This document shows positions 23,201 to 36,800 of a DNA stretch of 64,000 nt, in pieces. The position numbers and the translations under genes are program-made. The notes below the pieces were generated by a model. That model was not told the DNA's origin. It saw only the letters and a list, made by a program, of their open reading frames with translations, and searched no databases. Origin of the DNA: Strongylocentrotus droebachiensis (taxonomy: Eukaryota > Echinodermata > Echinoidea > Camarodonta > Strongylocentrotidae); assembly GCA_035222895.1 (NCBI GenBank), contig JAVYIG010009850.1:1-64000 (forward strand). Direction: 5' to 3'. How positions within the stretch are numbered: position 1 is the first letter of the stretch; each line of letters begins with the position of its first letter.

Positions 23201-26200
23201 GGTTCGTCATTGCAAAAAGAGTTACTCTTGATGTATTGGTACATGTTAAGAGCTAAAGAGGAAATTGAGGGTGTGCAAATGTCAATTTCCATTTAGGTTA
23301 AGTTCCATGCATCACCCATTCTGCAACTGCAGTGCACATGTATGCAATATGGTGCATACAATCCAATCTGCAGAGCGCTGCAGTATTTGCTCTAAAAAAA
23401 CACAAAAGTATTGATACAGTTTTGCATGATGATCTGACATTTCATTCTGATTCAGTCAGTCGAGCATTACAACCCAAAAGAGAGCTAGATAGAATCTTTA
23501 ACCTTTGCGCAAAAGAAAAAATGCATTCCATATTTCGTGAGCACGTCATGTTATGAATTTTAGGTGATTTTTGTTTGCCAATGGTAATCTGAGCAGACCC
23601 TGGTCAACAAGAGAAAACGCTGCTTTGAGGAGAATTCATACGGTCTTTAGGGGGTGGGACTGGCATGGTCATGCACTTGGTTAAACTACCCCCTGTTCAG
23701 ACTTCCAAAATTCATTGTATAGCTATACAATAATTTTTTTTTTTTTGTAGTCTGAATATTGTACAGTGAAGCACATGTATGAGCATTATTTTCAACTAAA
23801 ACTCTAAAAAGAAATTAGGGTCCCTTCTCATCCGAACGTTGTATCGTATGAAAACTGTATAATGGAGCAGGGCATATCATGAGCATGGACTGATTACTGG
23901 CCTCAAAATTAGATCATTTACTGGCTGTTTCTTTATACAACTTCTTTTCACGTGCGTATGCCCCTTCTGCTATACAGTGGTTCTTTATACAATGTTCCTT
24001 TCAATACACAAATTATACTTTCCTGTAGTTTGAACAGGCTACTAGGGGTTGGGAATGGCGTGGCCATGCGTTTGGTTAATTTAGAAATCTGGGGCTGTGG
24101 TTGGGAATGACCTTTGGATTCAACTCATTAGAGAGAACTTTGCTGCTGTTGGTGACGCATTAATGGACTCTGAGGAAAGAGAATTTCATTAGTTGAGTGA
24201 TGCATACACATGTAACATCGTGTAAATCCAGCCTGAAGAGATATTTTGTGCGAACCTATTTTATTATGTCTGTGCAACAAGTGGGCTAAGCATACGTTTG
24301 ATTACATGTACATGTAGCTCGTTTTAGCTTGAAGAGGAGATGAATGAAATTAAATGTCAAACGTTGATATGTAAATTAATTACATGTGTATTGACGCTGT
24401 AGAGGGCAATTAGAAAATTAGCTAATTAGGGATTACTTCATGGGGAATGCGTTGATGAAGGTTAAACAATGAGTCTTGATATTTCATAGATTTACCCTCA
24501 TGATTTAAATCATAGAACCTTCTAAGACAAAAATGTAGCCCTTACAAATTAAATTTCAAAAAAAAAAAATGCTTGTTGCCTGCTTTTTACATGAATATAA
24601 CAGTTAGCATTTGAGTTTCTGTACTGTCCTTATTCTGTGGTGTACTGTACAGCATAAACCTACATATGCCGGGGTAGCCTGGCAGCAGGAGAATGTTTTT
24701 ATCACAAGTAGATAGCTGATGTGATATGTTGTAAATCAAGAATGTCTTGCACATGTTGAGTACAGTAGAATTGAAGCACATTATTGCAGACACAAGGCCA
24801 GTTTTATTTTTCTTCAGATATTGGAACAGAATGCACACGAATGACCTTGTACACTGTATGCCAAATGCAGAGTTGAATTGTATATACTCCCATATGATTT
24901 ATAGTGTATGCACAAGCTGACACAATCTGACACAAGCTGAAGGGAAGTGTATTTTGTGGAGATGTAATTTACTGGCAGAATTTGTATGAAATTCATTTGT
25001 CATGTGTTTATGATGACATTCCAATTAATTTTCCCATTCTCACTCCAGTATCCATAATACTGTACATAACAATGTTATTTTTGCATGATTAATTTTTCGC
25101 GCTAAGCGACCCCAAAACATATTCGCTGGTTCTTAAATTCGCGTTGCACGCAATTCAGCCCATTCAAAACACGTATAAGAAGTCATGCTTATATTTTCAC
25201 AAGGTTCGCGCTTGCTGATCTTAGTGAATACATCTACAATATTTCTACTTTTACAGTATCGGTTATGGTAATCCTTCACAAAGTCACATAAAAACATGCA
25301 GTCATACTCTGTGGAAATCTGTATTCCCCCGTAGTAGTATGAAATATCAAATGTCACTTTTCTTGTAATATAATTTTTCTTACCTCTGTTTTTTTTTTAC
25401 ATTTCAGAAACAAATGCAAGAGGTCATTGATGCCATGTTCGAGAAGAAGGTGAGAAAAAGATTTAATATTTACATTAAAAGCCTTTCCAGATCCAGGGTT
25501 AAAATTGGAAGTCCTGTTCTCAGTAGATGCGGTAAACTACCTTTTTTTCTTTAAATGCCTTTGCAAAATAGCATAGTCCTCTTCACATTATCTTTTAAGT
25601 AAGTACTTGTTATGTGCGACTACTTTTTTCTCACTTTCATTTTTTATTCATTTACATGTAAAATAGTTAATATTTTGCTTACAAGTGCGCTGCAGTTGCC
25701 ATTTGTGAACATGGCTAATGTGAGTAAATCATGTTGAGTTGGAGGCAACATGATTATAAAAGTCAGGAGAGGATGAATAATGTGTAAAGGCAGTATATCT
25801 TGTCATGTGTGAACAGTCGATAGATAATGAGTTCAAATTTGAAGGTTAGACCATCCCTTCAAAGATTGCTTCAGCAGCCAAGTGTGAGCATGGCTAACAT
25901 AAGTTAGTCATGCTGAATACTGAATAGGAGGCAACACAATAAAATGTTGGAGAAGAAGACTTTTTCTAGGCTGTTTACGTCACCACATGTGAACAAGACT
26001 TTCAGTAGTCAGAGAGTTTAAAATGTAAATGTGAACTACTCCTCCAAAGAGAATGCTCCCTGCAGTTGGCAAGTGCAAACATGAGTAAGTCCTACAGAGG
26101 AGGAGGAGGCAACATGAATATAAAGGGTAGAAGATATCAAGGATAGGTATTGCCACATACTACACAGCTCATGAATGCATGGAGGTGACTTCACCTTACG

Positions 26201-27667
26201 CCGGTTTGACAAACCTCCTGCAAGGAGAGCAGACTGCTGGGGTAGCGTGGGGTTGTAGATTTATCATGTGTAATGGATAGTGTGAATATGATAATCAGAT
26301 TGGATTCAATGGGGTGGGAAATTGGTGTTGAAGAACTCAGGTTCATTTCATAAGACTGATTGGACACACCTCCCAGTATGGTGTGTTGATATATACACAG
26401 TACATGTATGTATACTGCTGAAAAAACAGAAATTACTTTTTTAGGCAAATTGCCATGGTTATAGTAATTAATTTGTTCTTTTTTGCACTCCCCATCTCCC
26501 TCTCTTGATTACTTTTGCATAGATCTTTGTTTTGCTCTTGTGGTTGGAGAAAAAAAGAAAGATGTATTTTCAATGAGATCTCTCTCACTGACAAATAATA
26601 TTAAAGAAAATACGCATCTAACATGTACATATACATTATGTATGTACATGTATGCTGTTCCTAATACACATGTCCTTAATTTAAAGATTTGATTTGCTTC
26701 TCTTGTTGATTTGATTATTTAAAATAACTTTAAAAATAATCGAAAATGTCATCAATTAGTTTATGAATTTGAATTCCAACATCATGGCAAACATGAGTAG
26801 CTAGGAGAAAGACTATGCTTTTTGTAAATTGTATTCTTGCACTGTGTGTAGGCCTTTGCCTTTAAAGAAAATATGATTAGTCCACCTGCTACAAGCAAAT
26901 ACATGGAAAGATGACCGAAATTGAGACCAATACAGTTACAACACTACCAACTCTATCAACCTGAAAAAGGTTAGATCATGTTGTCTGCAGTCAAACAGCA
27001 CATAAAGCGAGGAACAGTGCATGCCCCGGCAGGCAGGGATTGAGCCATGTATCACATTGGGTGTTTGCACTTATCCCACCCTGACATTGACATTCAAAGT
27101 ATGTTGGGCCTGGGCTCTGTAGAGGAGGGAGGATCTTGTAGATTTATTTGTCGGCCGATCACAGTTCAAGTCTTGATGAGCAATGACAAACAAGTGATCT
27201 GTACATCAGAGAAAGAAATGCTAAGTTGAAACAGAGCCATTCAGAATGGAGATAGATTCCTGGCACAATGGGTGAGCTTCCCTCATCTAGGCCACGGCAG
27301 ATAGATCCAAATTGACTTTCCAGCTGCAGCGCGTGCTCTTAGATGAAGACAAATGTGTACCGTGGGTCAACAAACGACAAATTCGCATACATGTTTTGAA
27401 TTCTTAGGATTCAGTGTACGTCAATTGAACTGTGCACGAAGTTAAAATTATTGTTTAGATAGATGAGATGAATATTTTTATCAATTTGTTCTGATTTGGA
27501 AATACCTAGATCTTTTCATTTCAATATTCCATAGTAAATGAAGATGTACAATATGTACAGTATGCATGAAACTGATTTTCCTGACAGATATGAATTGTAA
27601 ATAAATGCACTTGTACTTTGTTTTATAATTATTTATTCCTTTATTGTGTTTCATAAACTGCTTTTAG

Positions 27668-27701
<34 letters not shown>

Positions 27702-30700
27702 TTTCCCTCCCTCCTTTTTGTTTGTGATATCTTTCACTGAACATGAAATGCTATGCTCTTCTCCGATTCTTGTTATTATATTATAGCCTATAACATGCTA
27801 CATGTACATGTATGTGTACCATCTCAAATGATTCAAAGGATTGTAATACTCCAAAATAATGTAGGTAATTTTCAAAAGAAGATATTATTTATTATGAATC
27901 TTCTCTTGGTTATAATTTTATGGTTCTGCATCACATCAATTTGCAAATTTACTGACATGTACAGCCTTTACTAATCCACAAGGGTTGGATGATATGCATT
28001 GGCATACATTGTTGTCAAGAGTGGAAGAGAGAAAAAGAATAGAAGTTGAGACAAGTAATCAATTACCGTAGTGTAAAAAACACCATAATTTCATTTTTTT
28101 TTTTAATGATTACTTGTACAACTATATAGTAATTAAAGCCACTTGAAAAAAAACACAAAGTGTTTATAAATATAATCTGATATGTTTTGTGAATGACCTG
28201 AAGGAAAAATAAAAGAATGAAATATGATCCAATTTCTGCTAAAGAGAGTACGAGGAAAGGTCCAATTTCTTCTAAGAGCCAGAAGAAAAGGGGGTTTCAA
28301 ATTAATTGTTTTAAATGTCAAAACGTGTCTGTGCAATATTTGGCAGTGCAAAAGTTGGTTTGTATTCCATTATTCATATTCTGCAGGTGACCACGCATAC
28401 ATGTCCGTAGTAAAGTGAATTAATAGAGTAGAACACAATTTTTTTTTGTGGATAAAAATAAGTTTACTCTTTTCTTTTCTTTTTTTGTCTTTGTTTGTTA
28501 TTGTTTTTGCTGTAGACATTGTATTTATACAGTCAACTGTGAATTGTGTATTTTTGTTTTGTTTTCTTCATTTGAGAGATTGAACCATGAAATATTAAGT
28601 GTCTCTCTTTAGGCGGTGTAAGACACAATTTTCACGATCCATCTTACATTACCTAGATAATAGCTATCTAGACAGGTGAAAGACAGAAATTTCCAGTGAA
28701 AAATCCAGTGAAATTTCTTGATAAAGGAACTTTGTCTTGGTTCATTGTAGGATTTTGCGAAGGATAATTGATGACAGTCAGTGAATTATCTAGAAAGCCA
28801 TTTTTCTAGATAATTGGCCTCTGTCTGACACCGCCTTGTACAAGTTTTTGGATATTAGATTATTAATGATGTTAATGACACAAAATATAACATTTTATAC
28901 AGAGCAAAATGGTTCTTTCAATATATAAAGTTACATGTACTTGTATAAACAAAGAAAGTTGGTCTCTGTTTATGGAATAGGTAGTCCCAGTCTCATTGCA
29001 GTTGAAGAAAAGCTCAATTCAAGAGAGAGATGACCCTGTCACGCAAACAAAACAGGGATCCCTGCAATAAAAAAGCTTAATTATTAACTAAATACATTGG
29101 TGCACAAAGGAAAGATAGCTGTTAGTCATTACCATGTAAATATTTTCTGTCACTGAGATTTGAAAGATTTAGTTGGGCAGGCTGAATTATCTACCTGTAC
29201 ATGTACATCTGGCCCATATTCATAAAACCTTACTAAGCTACATGTAGATGTCAGCTAATTACATCTAGTTAGTTGACAATTAGGCTTACTAAAGTTTTAA
29301 GAATATGGTCCCAGGTGTACAGAACTTTTACATCTGGAAAATATTGCTGTGAACATGTATGTCAGCTGATATTATTGAGTTACATGTCTAACCCCCTACC
29401 CACGCCGTCTTCTATTATAATGAAATAGTAGAATCGAGCTCTGAGTGAAATCAGGTTTTTGTATTGGTCCGCTAGCAATGACTTCCACTCGGGGGAGGGG
29501 TTAGTTCAAATAAACCACCGATTAAAATAAAGACAAAGAATAAGAGCGCTGGGACACGATATAGTATTTAAGGTGTCATATATGTTTATTTATCAATCAC
29601 TGACCTGTATCAACTATTCTTCTAACAGTATTTATTATCAAACAATGTCATGAAAATAGTATCAATAATCCATAAGATCTCTGTCTTATCTTCAACATAT
29701 ATCAATATCAGAATACACCTTAAGCTAAAATATACTTTAAAAGCCTTAACTTGTTAATCTAAATAAATGGGACATTAAGGGTTGGGAAGAGGGAAGTTAG
29801 TTAGAAAGTGTTAGTACCGTGGCCACTTACATGCAGCGCGGAAGACTATTCGCGATTCGAGTAGATGTTACGATTCGGCCGTTGCAGACGAGATGAAGAG
29901 ATGGACAACGATGCTACGGTGCTACGGGTATGGGAACAGAAAAGATGATGACGTCGAAGACGGGAACGGAATTGGGAACACAGTTGCGGGATCAGGGCGA
30001 CAGGATCAAAATCAGGAACACAGCATCAAATTGGCATAGGGTTAATGTTACCTATTTGCCGACGTATCTGCAATCAATGTTCCTCCTATCAATGTTCCTC
30101 CTTATGAATCAGTTCCTGACACTTTCAGATTAAGTTCCCTTGAAGTATGTTGTATAATTTAAGTTGAATATTCCCGACTTGGTGATTGAAGTGACTTGGC
30201 TTTCTTGAACGATTCTGGAACAACGCTCTACTTCGATAACTTGTTGATTTTCACATCCAGCAATTAGTTGTTAGTTCAGGGACAGCTTGAGGGAGATGGG
30301 AGGACAGGGGTACAGGTAGAGGAGACCAAGTCGGGGTGGAGCCAAGTGATCTAAACATTCATGCAAACTACTTTTATACCTCATTAAACATTCATACTCG
30401 ACTTTTCCTCCGATCATCTTATTGGTCATTACTTTAAAAAAGGGGGAAGGGGTCTAATCTAAAACTCTACTCTTATTGGTTCAAGGTCACCACTCATGGC
30501 CAAAGACACAGTCCTATGAGGTGTTCTTCAAAGAGCACGTTTCAAAGAATAGTCACAAAGCATGAATGACCACAAAGAGCCCGTCTGATATCTAAATCCC
30601 CTTTCATAGAGCTTAATCTCTATTATTACATATTTATGAATGGCATTAGGGTCTAGTACACTAGTAATCAGTATTGTATCAAACAGGATCCTGGGAATGG

Positions 30701-30829
30701 CAATAGGGTCATAAAGGCTATACCCCAGCGTAGGAACAGGATAGCTTCAACTAGACATGCCAGCACATTTTATAAATACATCTATAACCAATTAAGACAA
30801 AGAAAGATACAGCTGAAAGAGACAAAGAT

Positions 30830-30872
<43 letters not shown>

Positions 30873-33800
30873 GAGAGAGAGAGAGAGAATGCAACAAGAA
30901 GAGAGAAGGACTACATGAGCAATATTCCACCATGTTACACATGTACTGTATGCGTTTGGGACTTATGGTCATTTGTCATTCAAATCATTTTTAGGAGTAC
31001 CAGAACATCATTCCTTAAATGTAAGAGGATTTCAGACAAAATCATTGATACAAATTTGAATTACTCAGAATGCCAAGTTAATATTTTGGTAAACATAGAA
31101 TGCATTTAAGCATTATACCTTCAGAACCACAATACAATTTAGATCCATGACCATGTCCATAGTGTACATGTACATGTACATGTAGGCTACATGTAGGGTT
31201 TAATGTATTAGCAGTGTGGTGTATCAGGACAGGATTTTCTCCATCAATCCCCCTTCTTTCTCCAAGTTTAAATTTGATTTAAACATAACAATACAAAACA
31301 TGGCATACATGTACCGGTACATGAAATACCTTTACATGTACATGTATGTGCATTACTGAAAAAACAAAGATGTATGTTTATGGCCATAAAATACAAACCC
31401 ACTTTAATAGTTGTACATCCAAGTAGAATTCCCTATTCATTTACCTGTAGGTATCATTATCATATTCGTAAGTAAGTTTAACTTGCCTTTTTCTTTAAAC
31501 TAGAAACTTTTGTGTACCAGTTCTTAAAATGTTTTATGAAGTTAGCAAGTGGTTCAGATTTGTAAAAGCTTCATACTGCGGAATAATCCAATTACGATTG
31601 AACAACATGGATTTTTACAATTCGTGACAGCTTCTTGTCATGAAAATGGCTGTCCTTTAACAGTTCACAAAAGTTTTTGCTTCAAAGTACACAGTATTCA
31701 ATTTTAATGTGTGACTAAAAGGAATGCCTAAAAGGAGCAAAAGCATGCCCTTGTGACTGGATGGATGACACATGATAACATGTAAGTGATGCACTCCCAG
31801 GTGCAGGGTCATGATGGCTTGGCAAATGAATGATGTCATCTCTGGCTGGCATACAGATCATCATCATTATTACAAGATCCTTCTTTATATTAGTCCTTAT
31901 TACATACCAGTACTGTGTATACATTGTACATTTAAAGATATGTACATGTACATTACAGATGTGTACATGTACATTAGGACTACTAGTTCATACTTTTTAA
32001 TACCCAGTTAACCAACTTGAGAAAACCACAGAGGCAAAATGAAATGACAGTGTATGGTGCTCTTCTGTATCTTACATGTATTGTATACAGAAAAGAGTGT
32101 TTGCGATGAATTTTAGCTGTGTGTGAAAAGGCTGGAAGTCGCGATCCATACGCCCCTAAAAGCAGGCTGCAGATACGAAGTTCGTATCTAGTGAGCTTGA
32201 AATTTTGTGTGTGAAAGGTTATTCGTGTTTAAACGTGTTTCAGACGTGTTTAAACTGGATGGAGCGTGCGCTTTGATTGATGTGACATGACCTTCAATGC
32301 GCAATGGCACTACTGCGCATTTTACGAGCAGTAGTTAATCACGAAACGATTAACGATCGCACCGAAATTTCTGTGTGTGAAAGGCTCGTGATTAGTTTAA
32401 ACACGTTCGAAACACGCTTATTCTAGTCATGTTTATAGAATTTTAGCTGTGTGTGAAAAGGCTGCTAGTCACACATATTCATGAGATACAGGTTCTACAT
32501 TACTTATTACCTTCTGGTATAAATACATTGTAAATGAAAGTAGGTGATTTGTAAAATGGATTAAAATGGATGTACCGTAAATAACGTTGTATAAACCGCC
32601 CTCGTGTATTAACCGCACCCCTGACTTTGAATTTTTTTCGGCGGCAAAAAAGTGCGGTTTATACACAGTTATATACAGTAAGCGTTATAAAGATTTTCCA
32701 GTTGTAGAAGTGTACTGTACATAATATCGTCCTTGTTTTCACGAAGTGACGGTAGTGAGGAAGATCGTAACGCAAAGTGAATGCAATTTTTTTTCACTAC
32801 CGTCACTTCGTGAAAACAGCGACGATATATGTTGTGCAAAAGCTGCATACATAATGTGGGGAATGGGAGCAGCCATAAAGCATATTCTTGAGTGTTTTCT
32901 CCAGCTTTACACTGTCAAACAGCACTTCTTCATGCTCCATATTTTCCCCTTGCCTTACAGACGACGCCAGGTGATCACGTCATTGACCAGGGAGACGATG
33001 GTGACAACTTCTACGTCATAGATAGGTAAGTATCTGACGTTGGCTCGTCTGTTTGAAGCCCCTCGCTAGCTAATCCTGTGTTACCTAGTCGGCATCATCC
33101 CATCACACCCTTAACACAGTGCAAGAATATATTTGAAAGGCCGGTTGAAGGGGATGAAATATATCTTCCTAACACTTGTATATATTTCTGTTCAGGGTAA
33201 GATCTAAGGCTTGTGTGAAATAGTTCCCCGAGGCTAGCATTGGAGAAGGTATATTTCAGCGTATTGAAGTTCGCGATGAGATGGCGGTACAGGATGTAGG
33301 CTTGCAGTAGTAGGATTGGATTTAATTAAATTTCAGGTACCTATACTCAAGCTATATGTAGTCCTTAGGTTGTGGAATAAGGAAAGAACTTAATTGAAAC
33401 AGGATTTAAACAAAACCTAAAATAAAATTATCTTGGAAAAATTCATTTGATCATTGCTCAACGGGTTGAAATTGTTGCATTGCGATAGTAGTCTGATCAA
33501 GATGTCCGCAAGTCTTTGATCATTTAAACTGATTTACATGGGGGAGCTACAGGTCTGACTCATTTATACAGAACCATGTACTGTACATACTGGTGAAACG
33601 AAAGGGGTGGTTTGGGGTGTTTCTATTACGTGATGCACGGGCGGGCTGTATCTTCTCCACTGAATGCCCATAGCTTCAGCTTTTATTGCCATGGTGATTC
33701 ACTCTCCAGCCTCTATGTAACCAGAGCCTGGCTCCTATATATCGATTCTTTGCGGTCCCTGCGACTTTTCTCAGGCAGGCATTCTCACGATTACCAAGCT

Positions 33801-36800
33801 GAGGAGCGCCCTGGTGGTGAAGAGTGACTTGAGGTGTTTTGTTACGTCTCTTGGGGATTTCTTTAAAGTGTTGTCCTACTATGTGCCTGTCACAGGTTGG
33901 GAGGATGTTATGCCATGCCACATCATTCATGGTGAATGTGGAAGAGGAAGAGTCTTTGATTCATCCTCTCAATATACCCCCCCCCCCTTCTTTTGTTTTT
34001 TCTTTTTGTATGGAAAGATAGATTAGATTACATTCATTATATTAGAAAATTAAAGATTGTTCAAAATTTGAATAACCCATTTGAAACTTATTCAGATAAG
34101 AAATAGTATTGGAATATAGAATTTGAAAATGAACATAATATATGAGGAGACATCTGATGACTCAGACAGTGTAGTATTGTAATATTGACAATGAAGCGCT
34201 AGATTGTATTATGAGACAGGAGCAGACTTTTGTTCTCGACTATCATAACAACATTCCCACATACCTGTTATGAACACCAGGGCCCTGTTGCACAAAACTT
34301 AACATTGATAGTAACTACCATGGAAACCTTGATTTTGTTTGAAACCTTGATTTTGATTGGCTGTTGAGCCCTGCTACCATGGTAGTTGCCATTGATGGCA
34401 AAGTTACCATCAATGGTAGTTATACGTATGCAACCGGGAGCCCAGGACAAATAACAAATTTTCTTGCGAAAACTTTATTTCAAAATGATATGATTTAATC
34501 TCCATCATTTTAGTATGTTGCTTTAGTTTACAGTTTGAAGCAGTTAATTGATTATCTTGTAATGAATTAGATGTTTCCACTTTTCTGCATGACTTCTTTC
34601 TATACGAGAATTTGAATCTAATTCATTGTAAATAAAAGAAAAAACCTTTTACATCAATAGCATTACTCATCTCAAATATTACCTCTTTTTTTTAATCAGA
34701 GGAGAATACGACATCTTTGTCAATGATAACAAGGTGGGAGCCTACAATAACAGCGGAAGTTTTGGTGAACTAGCACTCATGTACAACACACCAAGGGCAG
34801 CAACAATCGCTGCTACTACAGACGGCATTCTCTGGGCTTTGGTAAGTGTCTAATTTAGTTTTAAAAAATAACAGTATAACACCTCAGTCACGCCAGCAAG
34901 ACCGACTAACAACAGACTGAACAAAAAATTACATTTCCTCAAATAGCCAAACGTCATTCAGTTTGGAATCGTTGTGGAGTCGGTTTGATGGTGTGACTAC
35001 ATGTATCAAGGTATTTAAAGTATTACAATCTGTACAATTTAAAGGGATCCGGTAACTTTGTCTTAGACCCTTTAAAAATAATCCTTGATTTAGCTCATGC
35101 TGCTATGATAATTATAAACCTTTATGTCAGTCAGGAACCCCATGACTTTTACAAGCCGATCGCCTGTCTGATTATCAAGATATTAATGATTGGAATTACA
35201 AATTTTGAAAACCGTTTGCCTGACGGTTTCCATAACACTACAGTCTATTGGGGAAAACAAGTATGGTAAAACCGGTCACTCAAAGATTTTTACTTTTTTG
35301 AGGCACTTCTTGATCATTTTGAAGCGCAATTTTTTTAGGGCTTCAATATTACACCACATCACAGACACTGGTAATATGTAGGACCGTGTATCTCATATTT
35401 AACATTGTTAAACGATCCCTTTAAAGATACATGTACTTGTAAGATAAAAATCCAATTTCAAGAGAAAGAGTTCACTGTTACTTTTGTATGTGTTTGGCTA
35501 TCTTGAACAGATAATTAAGAACTAAAATTATACTTATGTCATAGCCCAATATCTGTTGAAAAGTACAATAGCTGTACAAGTTCATAGCTTGATAATGTTA
35601 TCTTCTGACATTTTTTCTTCTATCAATCTTACTTTGCGTCTCGGGATGATAATCTTTTGCCCCTACTACAGCATGTGAGATAGGAGTAATGCTTACATGC
35701 AGATATTACAATTCTTTGAACTATACTCTTTGTATTATTATGGTACACATCACATACCTGCACTTTTAGTAGGCCTACTCAGCATGCATGATCCATTTCA
35801 TTCAAGTTTATTTTCTGTGTTTGTGTTCATCCGCTTTATTGAGAGCCTAAATTGACATAACTGCCTACATATCTTAGCATAATATGTAGATCTAGTACCA
35901 GCAGAAGATACACCACTTTTATATCTTAAAAAGTATTTGTTACTTTCATGGATGTGTACACATTATAAAAGGACATGCATTGTTTAATACTCAGAAAATG
36001 TTCTCATTTTTTTCTATAGTTTATTGTCATGTCTTGCTGCACGAATACACATATTATGCACTGTACATACATGTAGTACGTGGAGGTACATGTACACATA
36101 AGAGTTAAATTGCCATAAATTAGCTTCTGGACCGTCTTTCTAAGCAAGATCAATAAGGCTGTTATTGGCTAATTATTTATTGTCCTTTCTGGTCATTAGG
36201 GTCGAATGGTTGAAGGTGGAGATAATTGCCTCATGAATATTTTTCATTTGACTGCATCAGAGTACATTGAGATTTCATTATTGAATGCAGTATGAGGATA
36301 TGACATAGAATAATATAGAACAAATGGTTTGTGTCATTTTGGGATTTCTTATGTGTGTTTGCCACTCAAAGAAAGAAAAAATAGCATTATATAAGTGTGT
36401 ACACGTACAATTTTTGTTGAAAACTTTTGATTTCTTTTATAACATTCTGTACATGATGTAGATTCATGTACAATTCAACCACAGAAGAAATCTCATGAAT
36501 TGAACTTGACCTTTAAACTATGTGCAGTCTTCTTGAGTCATGGACCATACATTGACTATGTTACATTAGAGATGGCACTTCGTATCTACTGTACCGACTG
36601 TAATTATTCTGCTTATCTTCACTGAGATACCCATGTGTATACGTGCGTAGTGTGGATGCAGCTGGTTCTAAGGTTGCTAGATTCATTGGATTCCTAATTG
36701 CAGGATAACAGATACTTGCTCTTCATCGACATCGACACACAGCATGATGAAGATGACGATGAAGATGACGATGATGGGCCTGCTAGGGTCTAATTGACTG

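Larger units (their letters stand above)
25450..32960 (+). other. Intron 5 of PKA RII
   Basis: The longest intron (7.5 kb), with a diverged tandem array (25690-26110), an ATT microsatellite, MITEs at 28611-28836, 29209-29314, 32573-32680 and 32724-32828, a GA microsatellite and a repeat pair at 32108-32464. From about 29388 to 30600 a stretch with higher GC and CpG than its surroundings (TTCGCGATTCG, ATTCGGCCG, GACGTCGAAGACGG at about 29850-29970) looks like another insertion, bordered by TAACCCCCTACCC and GGGGGAGGGGTTA words, but no coding domain could be read. Confidence 0.65.

Noticed and set aside
23640-24080. Possible MITE with CCCCCTGTTCAGACT / AGTTTGAACAGG ends and GGCATGGTCATGC-like direct flanks
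   Set aside because: The inverted words are short, offset and mismatched, and the flanking direct repeat is too long for a target duplication. It was left undefined.
32746-33021. Longer coding reading of exon 6, starting upstream at 32746
   Set aside because: The upstream part reads through a hairpin element. The acceptor at 32959-32960 and the RII alignment start the exon at 32961.
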